From the NCBI GenBank assembly GCA_002297665.1, contig DBMS01000075.1, forward strand, positions 1 through 18,571: a DNA stretch of 18,571 nt. The letters are read 5' to 3'. Source of the DNA: Holophagaceae bacterium UBA692. GTDB lineage: Bacteria > Acidobacteriota > Holophagae > Holophagales > Holophagaceae. A program made the translations under genes and the position numbers. Positions 7,373 through 14,946 of the stretch are shown in pieces. Below the pieces are notes generated by a model that worked only from the letters and a program-made list of their open reading frames with translations, did not search any database and was not told the origin of the DNA. Each line of letters begins with the position of its first letter. Positions within the stretch are counted from its first letter, which is position 1.

Positions 7373-8716
7373 TCAGTGCCCGGCGCCGGACGGACGGGCC
7401 TTCCAGATGGTCGTCATGATGGCCGCGCCCACGAGGCTGAAGGGCACCAGGCAGAGGGCCCAAACCCATGCGTGGGCGGGCGCGTGGCCCGCGGCCCCCA
7501 CCCCGTCCCAGCCGTAGGTCTTCAGGACCCAGCCCAGGCCGAAGCCGGTGAGGCCCGAGCCGATGTACTGGATGCCGTCCAGGGCCCCGGCCACGGTGGC
7601 CGCGGCCTTGCGGCCCCCGAAATCCATGGACGCGGTGCCGCTGAGCATGCCGTGCACCCCGAAGATGAACATGGCCGTCAGGCCCAGCAGGACGATGGCC
7701 CACACCTGGCCCCCGTGGGTGCCCCGCCCCAGGGCCGCGCCCAGAAGGCAGATCATGGCCACCTGGGCCAGGTAGAAGATGAAGGCCACGGGCGGCCGCC
7801 GGCTCTGGAAGAGCCGGTCGCTCATCCACCCGCAAAGCAGCCCCCCGAAGATCCCGCCCAGCATGAAGGCCACCCCCGTGGCGCCGAACAGGGCCGCCCG
7901 CTTGGAAAGGTGGTACACCTCCTCCAGGTACTCGGTGAAGTAGAGCATGATCCCCTGGCGCACGAAGCCCGTGCAGAACTCCGCGAAGATCAGGGCGACG
8001 ATCACCGGGTTGCCGACGACCTTGGCCAGCAGTTCCTTGAGCGGAAGGGGCTTGTCCTCGGCCAGGTGGGCGCCGCTGCCGTCGCCGGTGTCGAAATCCT
8101 TCAAGCCCGCGTGGCTGGGCCGGTTGCGCACCAGGAGGTAGTCCACCAGCGCCATGACGGCCATGGCGGCCACGGGCGCGAACCAGATGACGGTCCAGCC
8201 CTTGAAGCTGGCCAGGAGCCAGGCGCCGACGGAGGTGGCCAGGAAATAGCCCGAGCTGATCATGATGCCGAAGATGCCCCCGAAGATCCCCCGTTCCCGC
8301 ACGTGGAACCAGGTGCTGTTCACCTTCACCACGCTCAGGGCCCCGAAGCTCTGGAAGTACATGTTGACGCTCCAGAGGAGGCTCATGGACACCAGCAGCT
8401 TCGTGGTGAACCCGTTGAGGAACATGAGTCCCACCAGGAGGTTGGTCAGGGCCGCCCCCAGCGCACCCAGGAGGATCGCCCGGCGCCCGCCGATGCGGTC
8501 GGCCAGCGGTCCGTTGATGGCCACCGCCAACCCGTAGGTCCAGAAGCCCGCCGTGGCGATGATCCCCATCTCCCACTTGTCCAGGTGGTACCAGGCCCCG
8601 ATATCGCTTTTGACGATATTGAAGTTGTACCGGCCCATGTACATGGTGGCGTAGGTGAGGCCAAGGGGAAACCAGTTCAGGAAGCGCCTGAACCGGAACG
8701 GTTTCGTATGTTGCAT
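7373..8716 (-). CDS. MFS transporter, organophosphate:phosphate antiporter type (GlpT/UhpT-like)
   Basis: Starting at the ATG at 8714-8716 the protein has 447 residues and about twelve membrane helices. Family features of the OPA antiporters are clear: an early Y-x-G-R-Y-N-F-N motif after helix 1, a GPLADRIGGRRAI loop between helices 2 and 3, the NMYFQSFGALSVVKV helix, W-F-x-x-R-E-R-G-I-F-G-G-I-F-G, and a late G-G-R-K-A-A-A-T-V-A-G-A-L-D-G motif. Such proteins exchange phosphate for glycerol-3-phosphate, hexose phosphates or similar esters across the inner membrane; the actual substrate is not evident. A longer open frame reaches 8821, but GGAG lies six bases before the chosen ATG and the extra N-terminus looks like non-coding sequence. 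It is divergent from the MazEF-like pair. Removal of phosphate or import of organic phosphate would fit loosely with the nucleotidase. Confidence 0.87.
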   Translation of the reverse strand: MQHTKPFRFRRFLNWFPLGLTYATMYMGRYNFNIVKSDIGAWYHLDKWEMGIIATAGFWTYGLAVAINGPLADRIGGRRAILLGALGAALTNLLVGLMFLNGFTTKLLVSMSLLWSVNMYFQSFGALSVVKVNSTWFHVRERGIFGGIFGIMISSGYFLATSVGAWLLASFKGWTVIWFAPVAAMAVMALVDYLLVRNRPSHAGLKDFDTGDGSGAHLAEDKPLPLKELLAKVVGNPVIVALIFAEFCTGFVRQGIMLYFTEYLEEVYHLSKRAALFGATGVAFMLGGIFGGLLCGWMSDRLFQSRRPPVAFIFYLAQVAMICLLGAALGRGTHGGQVWAIVLLGLTAMFIFGVHGMLSGTASMDFGGRKAAATVAGALDGIQYIGSGLTGFGLGWVLKTYGWDGVGAAGHAPAHAWVWALCLVPFSLVGAAIMTTIWKARPSGAGH

Positions 8717-8798
8717 GCCATGCTCCGACTTCTTCAGCTTAGACGATGAAGGTGTCGGGAATGTAGCCGGAATGTGACGGGCGTGTGACACGGGGCCC

Positions 8799-8833
8799 TT
8801 GCATGCCCTGGATGATGGCATAAAGTGATGGCA
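8799..8833 (+). promoter_or_regulatory. Possible promoter and repeated operator half-sites of the MazEF-like pair
   Basis: TTGCAT (8799-8804) and TAAAGT (8821-8826), 16 bases apart, are a plausible -35/-10 pair, and the antitoxin gene begins at 8845 behind AGAGG. The octamer TGATGGCA occurs at 8813-8820 and again at 8826-8833, so two direct repeats flank the -10 box 13 bases apart. Ribbon-helix-helix repressors often bind short repeated sites, which makes this a candidate operator. The repeats are seen directly; the function is inferred. Confidence 0.45.
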
Positions 8834-8844
8834 GAGGTTGAATC

Positions 8845-9129
8845 ATGTTCACCACCACCTTGCGCCTCCCCGACGATCTCGCCGCCTTTCTCCAGGAAGC
8901 GGCCCGGAGCCAGGGCCTCAGCGTCAACGCCTACCTCGCCCGGCTGGTGGAGCACCGGCGCGAGGAGGACCGGCGCGGCCGGCTCGCCCGCGACTGGACC
9001 CTCTACGCCCAGGACACCGCCGCCCAGGACGTGGATTACGCGTTGGAGGCCCAGCGGAGCCTTGCCGCGGAAACGCCCCAGCCGTACCGGGCGAAGCATG
9101 AGGCCGGCAAGCCGAGGAAGCGGTCGTGA
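8845..9129 (+). CDS. Ribbon-helix-helix antitoxin (MazE/CopG-like)
   Basis: This 94-residue protein begins with a short strand, MFTTTLRLP, followed by two helices (DDLAAFLQEAARSQG and SVNAYLARLVEHRREED). That is the layout of a ribbon-helix-helix DNA-binding domain, with the LRLPDDL opening typical of CopG/Arc-type antitoxins. The C-terminal half is charged with no predicted compact fold, as expected for the toxin-binding tail. Its stop overlaps the GTG start of the toxin gene (GTGA), giving translational coupling. AGAGG lies seven bases before the ATG. It most likely represses its own promoter through the repeats just upstream. Family identity is from the fold pattern and partner, not from close recognition. 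Confidence 0.85.
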   Translation: MFTTTLRLPDDLAAFLQEAARSQGLSVNAYLARLVEHRREEDRRGRLARDWTLYAQDTAAQDVDYALEAQRSLAAETPQPYRAKHEAGKPRKRS

Positions 9130-9485
9130 ACCCGCGGCGCGGCGACCTCTGGATGCTGGATTTCAGCGCGGGCCACGCGGGGTCCGAACAGCAGGGTTAC
9201 CGCCCGGGCATCATCGTCCAGTGCGACGAGGGCAACCTGGCGCCGGGGGCCCGGACGACGATCCTCGTGCCCCTCACCACCCAGGGCCGCCCCTTCTCCT
9301 TCTATGTCCCCGTTCCCGCCGGCCCGGACACGGGCCTCAAGACCGTGTCCTGGGCCAACTGCACGCAGGTGTTCACGGTGGACAAGGGGCGCCTGAAGGC
9401 CCGCCTCGGTTCCGCCCCCGCCCCGGTCCTGGCGGCCGTGGGCAGGGCCCTGGCCACCACCCTGGACCTCACCTTCGGAAGATGA
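9126..9485 (+). CDS. MazF/PemK-like endoribonuclease toxin
   Basis: The 119-residue protein has the MazF/PemK pattern: RRGDLWMLDF at 4-13, the E-Q-Q-G-Y-R-P-G-I-I-V stretch at 21-31, a V-P-L-T-T strand at 48-52 and a S-W-A-N-C-T-Q-V-F-T-V-D-K-G-R-L segment that matches the usual 'S.v...qi.tidk.Rl' region. R26 and T51 are the likely counterparts of the catalytic arginine and threonine of MazF. Such toxins cut mRNA or other RNA at short sequences; the site is not predictable here. It starts with GTG inside the antitoxin stop codon. Its last 17 bases overlap the 3' end of the convergent M48-like gene. The gene looks intact and matches the base composition of its surroundings. Confidence 0.9.
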   Translation: MNPRRGDLWMLDFSAGHAGSEQQGYRPGIIVQCDEGNLAPGARTTILVPLTTQGRPFSFYVPVPAGPDTGLKTVSWANCTQVFTVDKGRLKARLGSAPAPVLAAVGRALATTLDLTFGR

Positions 9486-11277
9486 GCCCGTTCAGGCGCC
9501 GGAGCTTGCCCTCGAACCGCCACAGGGAGGCCCGGCCGGCGACCTGGATGAACCCGGTGGCCTCCGGGGGGAACCGGCAGACGTCCTGCAGTTCCCGCTG
9601 GAAGGCCTGACGCTTGCGCCCGAAGGGATCCCACCAGGCGCCCTTCCAGCGGACCACCAGCAGCAGGACGGGACGCTCGGCGTGGAAGAGCACTTTCTTG
9701 CGCACCAGGTGGGCCTCGGCGACCCGGTCGTCGGAAAGGCACACCCGCTGGATCTCCTGCAGCGCCGAGGGGCTGCAGTGATGGGACTCCAGGGCGTCCA
9801 GCAGCGTGGCGCCCATGCGCTCGCGCTGGACTTTTTCCACCAGGGCCGCGGCGCGCAGGGCCCGGTCCCCTTCCTTGTCGGCGTTCGCGTGGTCCCCCCG
9901 GGCGCGAAGGTGGTGCGCCAGCAGTTCGTGGCAGGCCGGGGCCAGGGCCGGGTCGCGGTGGATCAGTTCGCGGGCCTCGAAGACCGCGGCGCTGTCGCGC
10001 CCGCGGTCCAGCGCGCGCCGGATGGAAAGGAAGGCGGCCTCGATGCACGTCCCATGGGCCGCCCGGTACATGCCCAGGGCCGCGTCGAACCGGGGCATGG
10101 GGGCGTGCTCGTAGGCGAGCCGGAGGTAGTCCAGGGCGTCGGGGTGGTCCGGAAAGACCCCTTCCATGGCCTCGGTGAGCTCCCGGTAGCGCGCGGCGTC
10201 CGCCGCCCAGCCCCGGGCCGCCTCCTCGGCGCAGGCGTGGATGCGGGCCTTCCAGGCCCCTTCCACCTCCCGGGCCACAGGGGTGCCCTCCAGGAGCGAC
10301 CGGAAGGCGTGGGCCGCCGGGGGCATGGGCACCCGGGCCTTGGCCTGCAGGTAGTCCAGACGCAGCCGCAGCAGGGGCGGCGCCTCCTTCTGCAGGCCGT
10401 CCAGGGCGAGTTCCAGCATGCCTTCGGCGCCCTCGGGGCAGGCGGCGAGCACCTCCCCCAGGTGGCGGTGGAGGTCCTCGGGAAGGGGGAGGCCGGCGTC
10501 GAGGCGGGCGTCCCAGTGGGCGAAGCCCCGGCGGGCCACCAGCGGCTGCAGGATGGCCAGCCGGCACAGCGCCCGCACCAGGGTGGGCGTCCCATGCCGC
10601 TCGGCGATGGCCCGGTCCGTGCGGATGAACTCCCGCGCCAGGAAGGGCTGGAAGGCCCCCACCACCCAGCGGGTGTAGGGGCGCAGGAAGGCGGCGCACC
10701 ACCGGCGGGCGCCGCCGCCCCGGGAGGTTTCCACGAGGAGGTGGATCCGGTACCAGTACGTGGCCAGCCGCTTCACCTGGAGGTTCAGCCAGCCCTGGTA
10801 GTCCGACCAGAAGACCACCTCCCATTCCGCCACGGCGTCCAGTTCCCGGAGGCTCAGGGCCAGCAGGGGATAGATGCCCACATACCAATGGTACCGGCTC
10901 CACCCGAACAGGCCCCCCATGGGCACGCCCGTGAGCTCCACGCTCCAGGCGTCGGGCGCCAGGATCACCTGGGGGGCCCGGGGCCCCTGCCAGGCCTCCC
11001 GGGCCGCCTCCAGGCGCTCCTCCAGGGCGGGGGCTTCGCCGGGCTTCAGGACGCGGCCCGGGGGCCTGGAAAAGCTCCTGAAGGCAAGGAGCAGCCCGTG
11101 GACGGCGTTGGCCAGGAGGAAGGCGCCCGCGGGCCAGGCCAGGACCGCCAGGCCCCGGAGCGGAAGGAGGAGGAGGAGGGCCCCCAGCAGGCCCAGCCCC
11201 AGCAGGGCCAGGAACGGCAGGGTGGCGCCCAGCGTGAAGAGTGCGGCGGAGCGGATGCGGTCCTCGAGCCAGCCCAT
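9469..11277 (-). CDS. Membrane protein with a degenerate, probably inactive M48 peptidase domain
   Basis: The 602-residue protein starts with two hydrophobic segments (about 15-40 and 43-66). Residues about 75-240 then follow the M48 metallopeptidase layout: a V-x-L-A-P-D-A strand, a V-E-L-T-G-V-P region, then L-S-L-R-E-L-D-A-V ahead of the helix that should carry HExxH. In that place it has A150-E-W-E-V154, so both zinc histidines are lost while the glutamate E151 and the later D159 remain. The later A-R-E-F-I-R-T-D (214-221) resembles the REYEAD third-ligand helix. The remaining half is helix-rich, with possible TPR-like pairs, and ends in a small basic domain. GAGAGG lies eight bases before the ATG. 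A scaffolding or regulatory role is inferred; no function is known to me. It stands alone with its own upstream region. Confidence 0.72.
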   Translation of the reverse strand: MGWLEDRIRSAALFTLGATLPFLALLGLGLLGALLLLLPLRGLAVLAWPAGAFLLANAVHGLLLAFRSFSRPPGRVLKPGEAPALEERLEAAREAWQGPRAPQVILAPDAWSVELTGVPMGGLFGWSRYHWYVGIYPLLALSLRELDAVAEWEVVFWSDYQGWLNLQVKRLATYWYRIHLLVETSRGGGARRWCAAFLRPYTRWVVGAFQPFLAREFIRTDRAIAERHGTPTLVRALCRLAILQPLVARRGFAHWDARLDAGLPLPEDLHRHLGEVLAACPEGAEGMLELALDGLQKEAPPLLRLRLDYLQAKARVPMPPAAHAFRSLLEGTPVAREVEGAWKARIHACAEEAARGWAADAARYRELTEAMEGVFPDHPDALDYLRLAYEHAPMPRFDAALGMYRAAHGTCIEAAFLSIRRALDRGRDSAAVFEARELIHRDPALAPACHELLAHHLRARGDHANADKEGDRALRAAALVEKVQRERMGATLLDALESHHCSPSALQEIQRVCLSDDRVAEAHLVRKKVLFHAERPVLLLVVRWKGAWWDPFGRKRQAFQRELQDVCRFPPEATGFIQVAGRASLWRFEGKLRRLNGLIFRR

Positions 11278-11601
11278 TCTATTAACCTCTCATGCAAATA
11301 TCCGCATCGAAAGACGCGTCGCAAGGGAACAATTACTTAAACTTCAGCATTCCAACATGGAACCATCCGGCGTTCCGGTCCCGCTGCCGCCCTCAAGGCC
11401 GCCAATACCTGCGTCCCCGCGGGGTTTCAGGGGGATGGATGGCCCCATTCTTCCCGAAATTCCCATCCGCCGGGCGCGCCGGGGATTTCCGCCCCAGAGC
11501 CCCGCCGCGCATGCTATTTTCATTCCCAAGGCGAGCATAGGAAGGGTCGTTTGTTGGTTCTGTAACAACTGTGTTAGCTTAATTAAAATTTGAGGTGAAC
11601 G
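11278..11601. promoter_or_regulatory. 324-base gene-free region with divergent start signals
   Basis: This is the only long gap between genes. The left end serves the M48-like gene: GAGAGG near its start and, at 11292-11307, an imperfect palindrome (ATGC..ATAT..GCAT, 12 of 16 positions symmetric) that overlaps AT-rich sequence. The right end serves the ceramide operon: GAGGTG at 11592-11597 before the ATG at 11602, and an AT-rich stretch at 11551-11590 with an inverted repeat TTGTT/AACAA (11551-11555 and 11564-11568). TTGTTG at 11551 and TTAGCT at 11574 have -35/-10 spacing but match poorly. No convincing small gene, terminator or RNA gene was seen in the middle part (about 11340-11540). Confidence 0.5.
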
Positions 11602-12855
11602 ATGACCCACAAGCCCCGTGGTTCGGGCTCGGCCCTAGAAATCCCGGCCCCGGTCAAGCTGCCGAGCGTTTTGGACAAGTGCGCCGCCTTCACCATTCCG
11701 GATGACCTGAAGGCCATGGGCATTTATCCCTATCACCGGGTCATCGAGACGGGCCAGGCCACCGAAGTCATGGTCGACGGGCAGAAGCAGCTGATGCTGG
11801 GGTCCAATTCCTACCTGGAGCTCACCACCCATCCCCGGGTCAAGGAGCGCGCCCTGGAGGCCATCGAGGTGTACGGCACCGGGTGCGCCGGCTCCCGGTT
11901 CCTCAACGGCACCCTGCCCATCCACGTGGAACTCGAGCGCAAGCTGGCGGCCCTCGTGGGCAAGGAGGCCGCCCTCGTCTTCCCCACCGGGTTCCAGACC
12001 AACACCGGGGTGATCTCCAGCCTGGTGCACAAGGGCGAATACATCGTCGGCGACAAGTACATCCACGCCTGCATCATGGACGGCTGCATGCTCAGCCACG
12101 GCACCCTGGTGCGCTACGACCACAACAACATGGCCGACCTGGAGGAAAAGCTCAGCCGCATCCCGGCCCAGGCCCCCAAGCTCATCGTCACCGACGGCGT
12201 CTTCTCCATGGAAGGCGACAACTGCGACCTGCCCGGCATCGTGGCCCTGGCCCAGCGCTACGGCGCCCAGGTGATGGTGGACGACGCCCACGGGCTCGGC
12301 GTGCTGGGCCCCGAAGGCCGGGGCACCGCGGCCCATTTCGGCCTCACGGACCAGGTGGACCTGATCATGGGCACCTTTTCCAAGTCCCTGGCGGCCATCG
12401 GCGGGTTCATCGCCGGCAGCGCGAAGACGATCAACTACCTGCAGCACGTGGCCCGGCCCTACATGTTCTCGGCCTCGGCCTCCCCGGCCAGCGTGGCCGC
12501 GGTGCTGGGCGCCCTGGAGGTCATGGAGGCCGAACCCGAGCGGCTGGCCCGGCTCTGGGAGAACGCGCGGTTCCTCAAGCAGGGCTTCGACCAGATCGGC
12601 TTCGACACGGGCCGAAGCGAGACCCCCGTCATCCCCATCCTGGTGGGCGAGTTCGACACCTGCATGAAGATGTGGCGCTACCTGAAGGAGGCCGGGATCT
12701 TCGTGAACCCGGTGGTGCCCCCCGGCGTGCCTCCGGGCCGGAGCCTCATCCGCATCTCCGTCACCGCCGGCCACACCCGGGAGCAGCTGGAGTGGGCCCT
12801 GGACGTCTTCCAGAAGGCCGGACGCCATTTCGGCCTCCTGGAGCAGGGGGCATGA
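11602..12855 (+). CDS. spt: Serine palmitoyltransferase-type alpha-oxoamine synthase, first step of ceramide synthesis
   Basis: The 417-residue PLP enzyme belongs to the alpha-oxoamine synthase family, and its length fits bacterial serine palmitoyltransferases (about 420) better than BioF (about 385). It has GIYPYHRVIE (40-49), GSNSYLELT, the GTGCAGSRFLNGT block (92-104), H155 for stacking on PLP, D228-A-H230, the PLP lysine K261 in GTFSKSLAAIGG, and PPGVPPGRSLIRIS near the end. The reaction joins L-serine and a fatty acyl-CoA or acyl-ACP to give 3-oxo-sphinganine with loss of CO2. The three genes behind it match the other bacterial ceramide steps, which decides against BioF, Kbl or a quorum-signal synthase. 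The start has GAGGTG upstream; the stop overlaps the next ATG by four bases. Confidence 0.88.
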   Translation: MTHKPRGSGSALEIPAPVKLPSVLDKCAAFTIPDDLKAMGIYPYHRVIETGQATEVMVDGQKQLMLGSNSYLELTTHPRVKERALEAIEVYGTGCAGSRFLNGTLPIHVELERKLAALVGKEAALVFPTGFQTNTGVISSLVHKGEYIVGDKYIHACIMDGCMLSHGTLVRYDHNNMADLEEKLSRIPAQAPKLIVTDGVFSMEGDNCDLPGIVALAQRYGAQVMVDDAHGLGVLGPEGRGTAAHFGLTDQVDLIMGTFSKSLAAIGGFIAGSAKTINYLQHVARPYMFSASASPASVAAVLGALEVMEAEPERLARLWENARFLKQGFDQIGFDTGRSETPVIPILVGEFDTCMKMWRYLKEAGIFVNPVVPPGVPPGRSLIRISVTAGHTREQLEWALDVFQKAGRHFGLLEQGA

Positions 12856-13982
12856 CCTCCGGGATCCAGGTCCGGGCCGCGGCAGGTTCCGCGGATACGG
12901 AGGCCTTCATCCGCTTCCCGTACCGCCTGCACCGTTCCGAGCCCCATTGGGTCCCCCCCCTGATCCTGGAACGCCGGGAGTTCCTGGACCCCCTCAAGAA
13001 CCCCCTCTTCGAGTACGCCAAGGTCCAGACCTTCCTGGCCACGCGGGACGGGGAGGTGGTGGGCACCATCGCCGCCGTGCGCAACGACCGCTACGGCCAG
13101 TTCCACCCGGACGAGGCGCACGTGGGCTTTTTCGGCCTCTACGAGTGCGTCCCGGACCAGGCGGTGGCCGACGCCCTCTTCGACGCCGCCCGCGCATGGC
13201 TGCGGGCCGAGGGCAAGACCGTGGCCCGGGGCCCCGTCAACCTCACCACCAACGACATCCTGGGCCTCCTGGTGGACGGCTTCGACGCAGACAACGCCGT
13301 CATGATGCCCTACAACCCCGCCTACTACGCCGCCCAGTTCGAGGCCGCGGGCTTCGTCAAGGCCAAGGACCTCTACGCCTATTTCATGGCCAAGGCCGAC
13401 TGCGCCGACCGGCTCACGGCCGTGGCCAGCCGCCTGGACCGGGGCGGCCACGTAAGGATCCGGCCCCTCGACAAGAAGCGGTGGCCGGAGGAACTGGCCT
13501 TCGTGAGGGCCACCTACAACCAGGCCTGGTCGGAGAACTGGGGCTTCGTGCCCTGGACCGACCGCGAGGTGGCCTACATCGCCAAGGAGCTCAAGCCCCT
13601 GGTGGACCCCCGCTTCGCCTTCGTGGGGGAGGTGGGCGGGGTGCCCGCGGGCTTCATCGTCTCCATCCCCGACGCCAACGAGGCGCTCAAGCTGGCCCAG
13701 GGCAAGCTGTTCCCGGTCGGACTCCTCAAGATTCTGTGGAAGCTCAAGGTCACCGGCTGCTCCACGCTGCGCACGATGATCATGGGCGTGCTCCCCCAGT
13801 ACCGGCGCCGGGGCCTGGACCTCCTGATGATCCAACGCACCATCCACAACGCCCTTGACACCGGGATCCGCGGCGCCGAGGTGAGCTGGATCCTCGAGGA
13901 CAACCAGGCCCTCCTGAGCCCCCTCCACCAGCTGGGCGCGAAGCGCACCAAGACCTACCGCCTGTATGACCGCCCCTGCTAG
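12852..13982 (+). CDS. GNAT-like N-acyltransferase, probable bacterial ceramide synthase (bCerS-like)
   Basis: This 376-residue protein has a GNAT-like layout: an N-terminal F-P-Y-R-L-H-R-S-E-P-H-W-V-P-P region (22-36), then E-V-V-G-T-I-A-A-V-R-N (68-78), a conserved G-P-V-N-L-T-T-N-D-I-L-G-L-L-V-D-G-F segment (127-144), and a second acyltransferase-like half ending in M-G-V-L-P-Q-Y-R-R-R-G (311-321), the CoA/ACP-binding type of motif. The family resembles E. coli YghO and, as I recall, the Caulobacter ceramide synthase bCerS, which puts a second acyl chain on the sphingoid base. The start ATG lies inside the spt stop (ATGA) and the 3' end overlaps the reductase gene by 17 bases, so the genes are tightly coupled. 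The substrate is inferred from this context. Confidence 0.78.
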   Translation: MTSGIQVRAAAGSADTEAFIRFPYRLHRSEPHWVPPLILERREFLDPLKNPLFEYAKVQTFLATRDGEVVGTIAAVRNDRYGQFHPDEAHVGFFGLYECVPDQAVADALFDAARAWLRAEGKTVARGPVNLTTNDILGLLVDGFDADNAVMMPYNPAYYAAQFEAAGFVKAKDLYAYFMAKADCADRLTAVASRLDRGGHVRIRPLDKKRWPEELAFVRATYNQAWSENWGFVPWTDREVAYIAKELKPLVDPRFAFVGEVGGVPAGFIVSIPDANEALKLAQGKLFPVGLLKILWKLKVTGCSTLRTMIMGVLPQYRRRGLDLLMIQRTIHNALDTGIRGAEVSWILEDNQALLSPLHQLGAKRTKTYRLYDRPC

Positions 13983-14946
13983 CGTCCTGGTCACCGGAGG
14001 CCACGGGTTCATCGGCTCCCACCTCTGCGGGCGCCTCGTCCAGCACGGTTGCCGCGTGCGGATCCTGGCCCGGCCCGGCGCCGACCTCTCCGGCCTGGAA
14101 GGCCTGGAGGTGGAGGTGGCCCACGGCGACCTCACCGACCCCGGAAGCCTGCGGGCGGCCCTGGACGGGATCGGCCGCGTCTTCCACCTGGCCGGGGCCC
14201 TGAAGGGCTTTCGCGAAGCCGACCTCCTGGCCGTGAACCGGGACGGCACCCGCAACCTCGTCCAGGCCTGCCCCCCCGGGCTGGAGCGCTTCGTCCTCGT
14301 CTCGAGCCTCGCCGCCGCCGGCCCCAGCCCGGGCGGCCCCGAGCCGCGCCCCGAGGGAGCCGCCGACGCACCCCTCACCTGGTACGGCCGCAGCAAGCTC
14401 GAAGCCGAGCGCGTGGTCCTGGCCTCGGGCCTTCCCAGCGTCATCGTGCGCCCCCCGGTGGTCTTCGGCCCCCGGGACCGGGACGTGCTTGCCTACTTCC
14501 GCATCGCCGCCCGGGGGTTCCTGCCGGTGCCCGGCGCCCGGGAGCGCTGGTATTCCCTGGTGTTCGCCCCGGACCTGGCCGAGGGCATCGCGCGGGCCGG
14601 GGAGGCCTCCCTGCCCCAAGGCGCGATCATCCCCCTGGTGAACCCCGACCCCGTCACGTGGCTGGACCTGGGCCGGCACATCGCCCGGGCCCTGGGCCGC
14701 CGGTGCCGGGAACTCCACCTCCCCGAGGCCGCCATCCGGGCCGCGGGCCAGGTGGCCGGATTTGCCGCCCGCCTCCGGGGCCGCCCGGAAATCTTCTCCC
14801 CCCAGAAGGTGGTGGAAATGCTGGCCCCCGCCTGGGTCGCCAGCCCCGCCAAGGCCCGGGCCATGCTCGACTGGACGCCAGGCACCGCCCTGGACCAGGC
14901 CCTTTGGAAGACCGTTCGCTGGTACCGGGACCATGGCTGGCTCTAG
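13966..14946 (+). CDS. Extended SDR (NAD-dependent epimerase-type) reductase, probable ceramide reductase (CerR-like)
   Basis: The 326-residue protein is an extended short-chain dehydrogenase: nucleotide-binding V-T-G-G-H-G-F-I-G (9-17), H-L-A-G (74-77), the catalytic serine region V-S-S-L (112-115), and catalytic Y140-G-R-S-K144. R-P-P-V-V-F-G-P-R follows, as in epimerase-like members. In the Caulobacter ceramide pathway an enzyme of this type (CerR) reduces the 3-oxo group, apparently after N-acylation. The same role fits here because it sits between the probable N-acyltransferase and a PAP2 enzyme. Other substrates, such as a sugar nucleotide or sterol-like ketone, are possible from sequence alone. 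It overlaps the upstream gene by 17 bases and the downstream one by 14. Confidence 0.8.
   Translation: MTAPASVLVTGGHGFIGSHLCGRLVQHGCRVRILARPGADLSGLEGLEVEVAHGDLTDPGSLRAALDGIGRVFHLAGALKGFREADLLAVNRDGTRNLVQACPPGLERFVLVSSLAAAGPSPGGPEPRPEGAADAPLTWYGRSKLEAERVVLASGLPSVIVRPPVVFGPRDRDVLAYFRIAARGFLPVPGARERWYSLVFAPDLAEGIARAGEASLPQGAIIPLVNPDPVTWLDLGRHIARALGRRCRELHLPEAAIRAAGQVAGFAARLRGRPEIFSPQKVVEMLAPAWVASPAKARAMLDWTPGTALDQALWKTVRWYRDHGWL

Noticed and set aside
8762..8768. TGTAGCC, the half-site of the operator at 996-1014, occurs again near the second toxin-antitoxin pair.
   Set aside because: A seven-base match is expected by chance in a window this size, and there is no second arm.
8717..8821. Longer N-terminus for the MFS transporter.
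   Set aside because: GGAG precedes the ATG at 8716, and the extension lacks any membrane or family feature.
11292..11540. Possible 82-residue plus-strand gene in the long gap.
   Set aside because: No ribosome-binding site, no recognisable motif, and a proline/arginine-rich composition typical of chance frames in GC-rich DNA.
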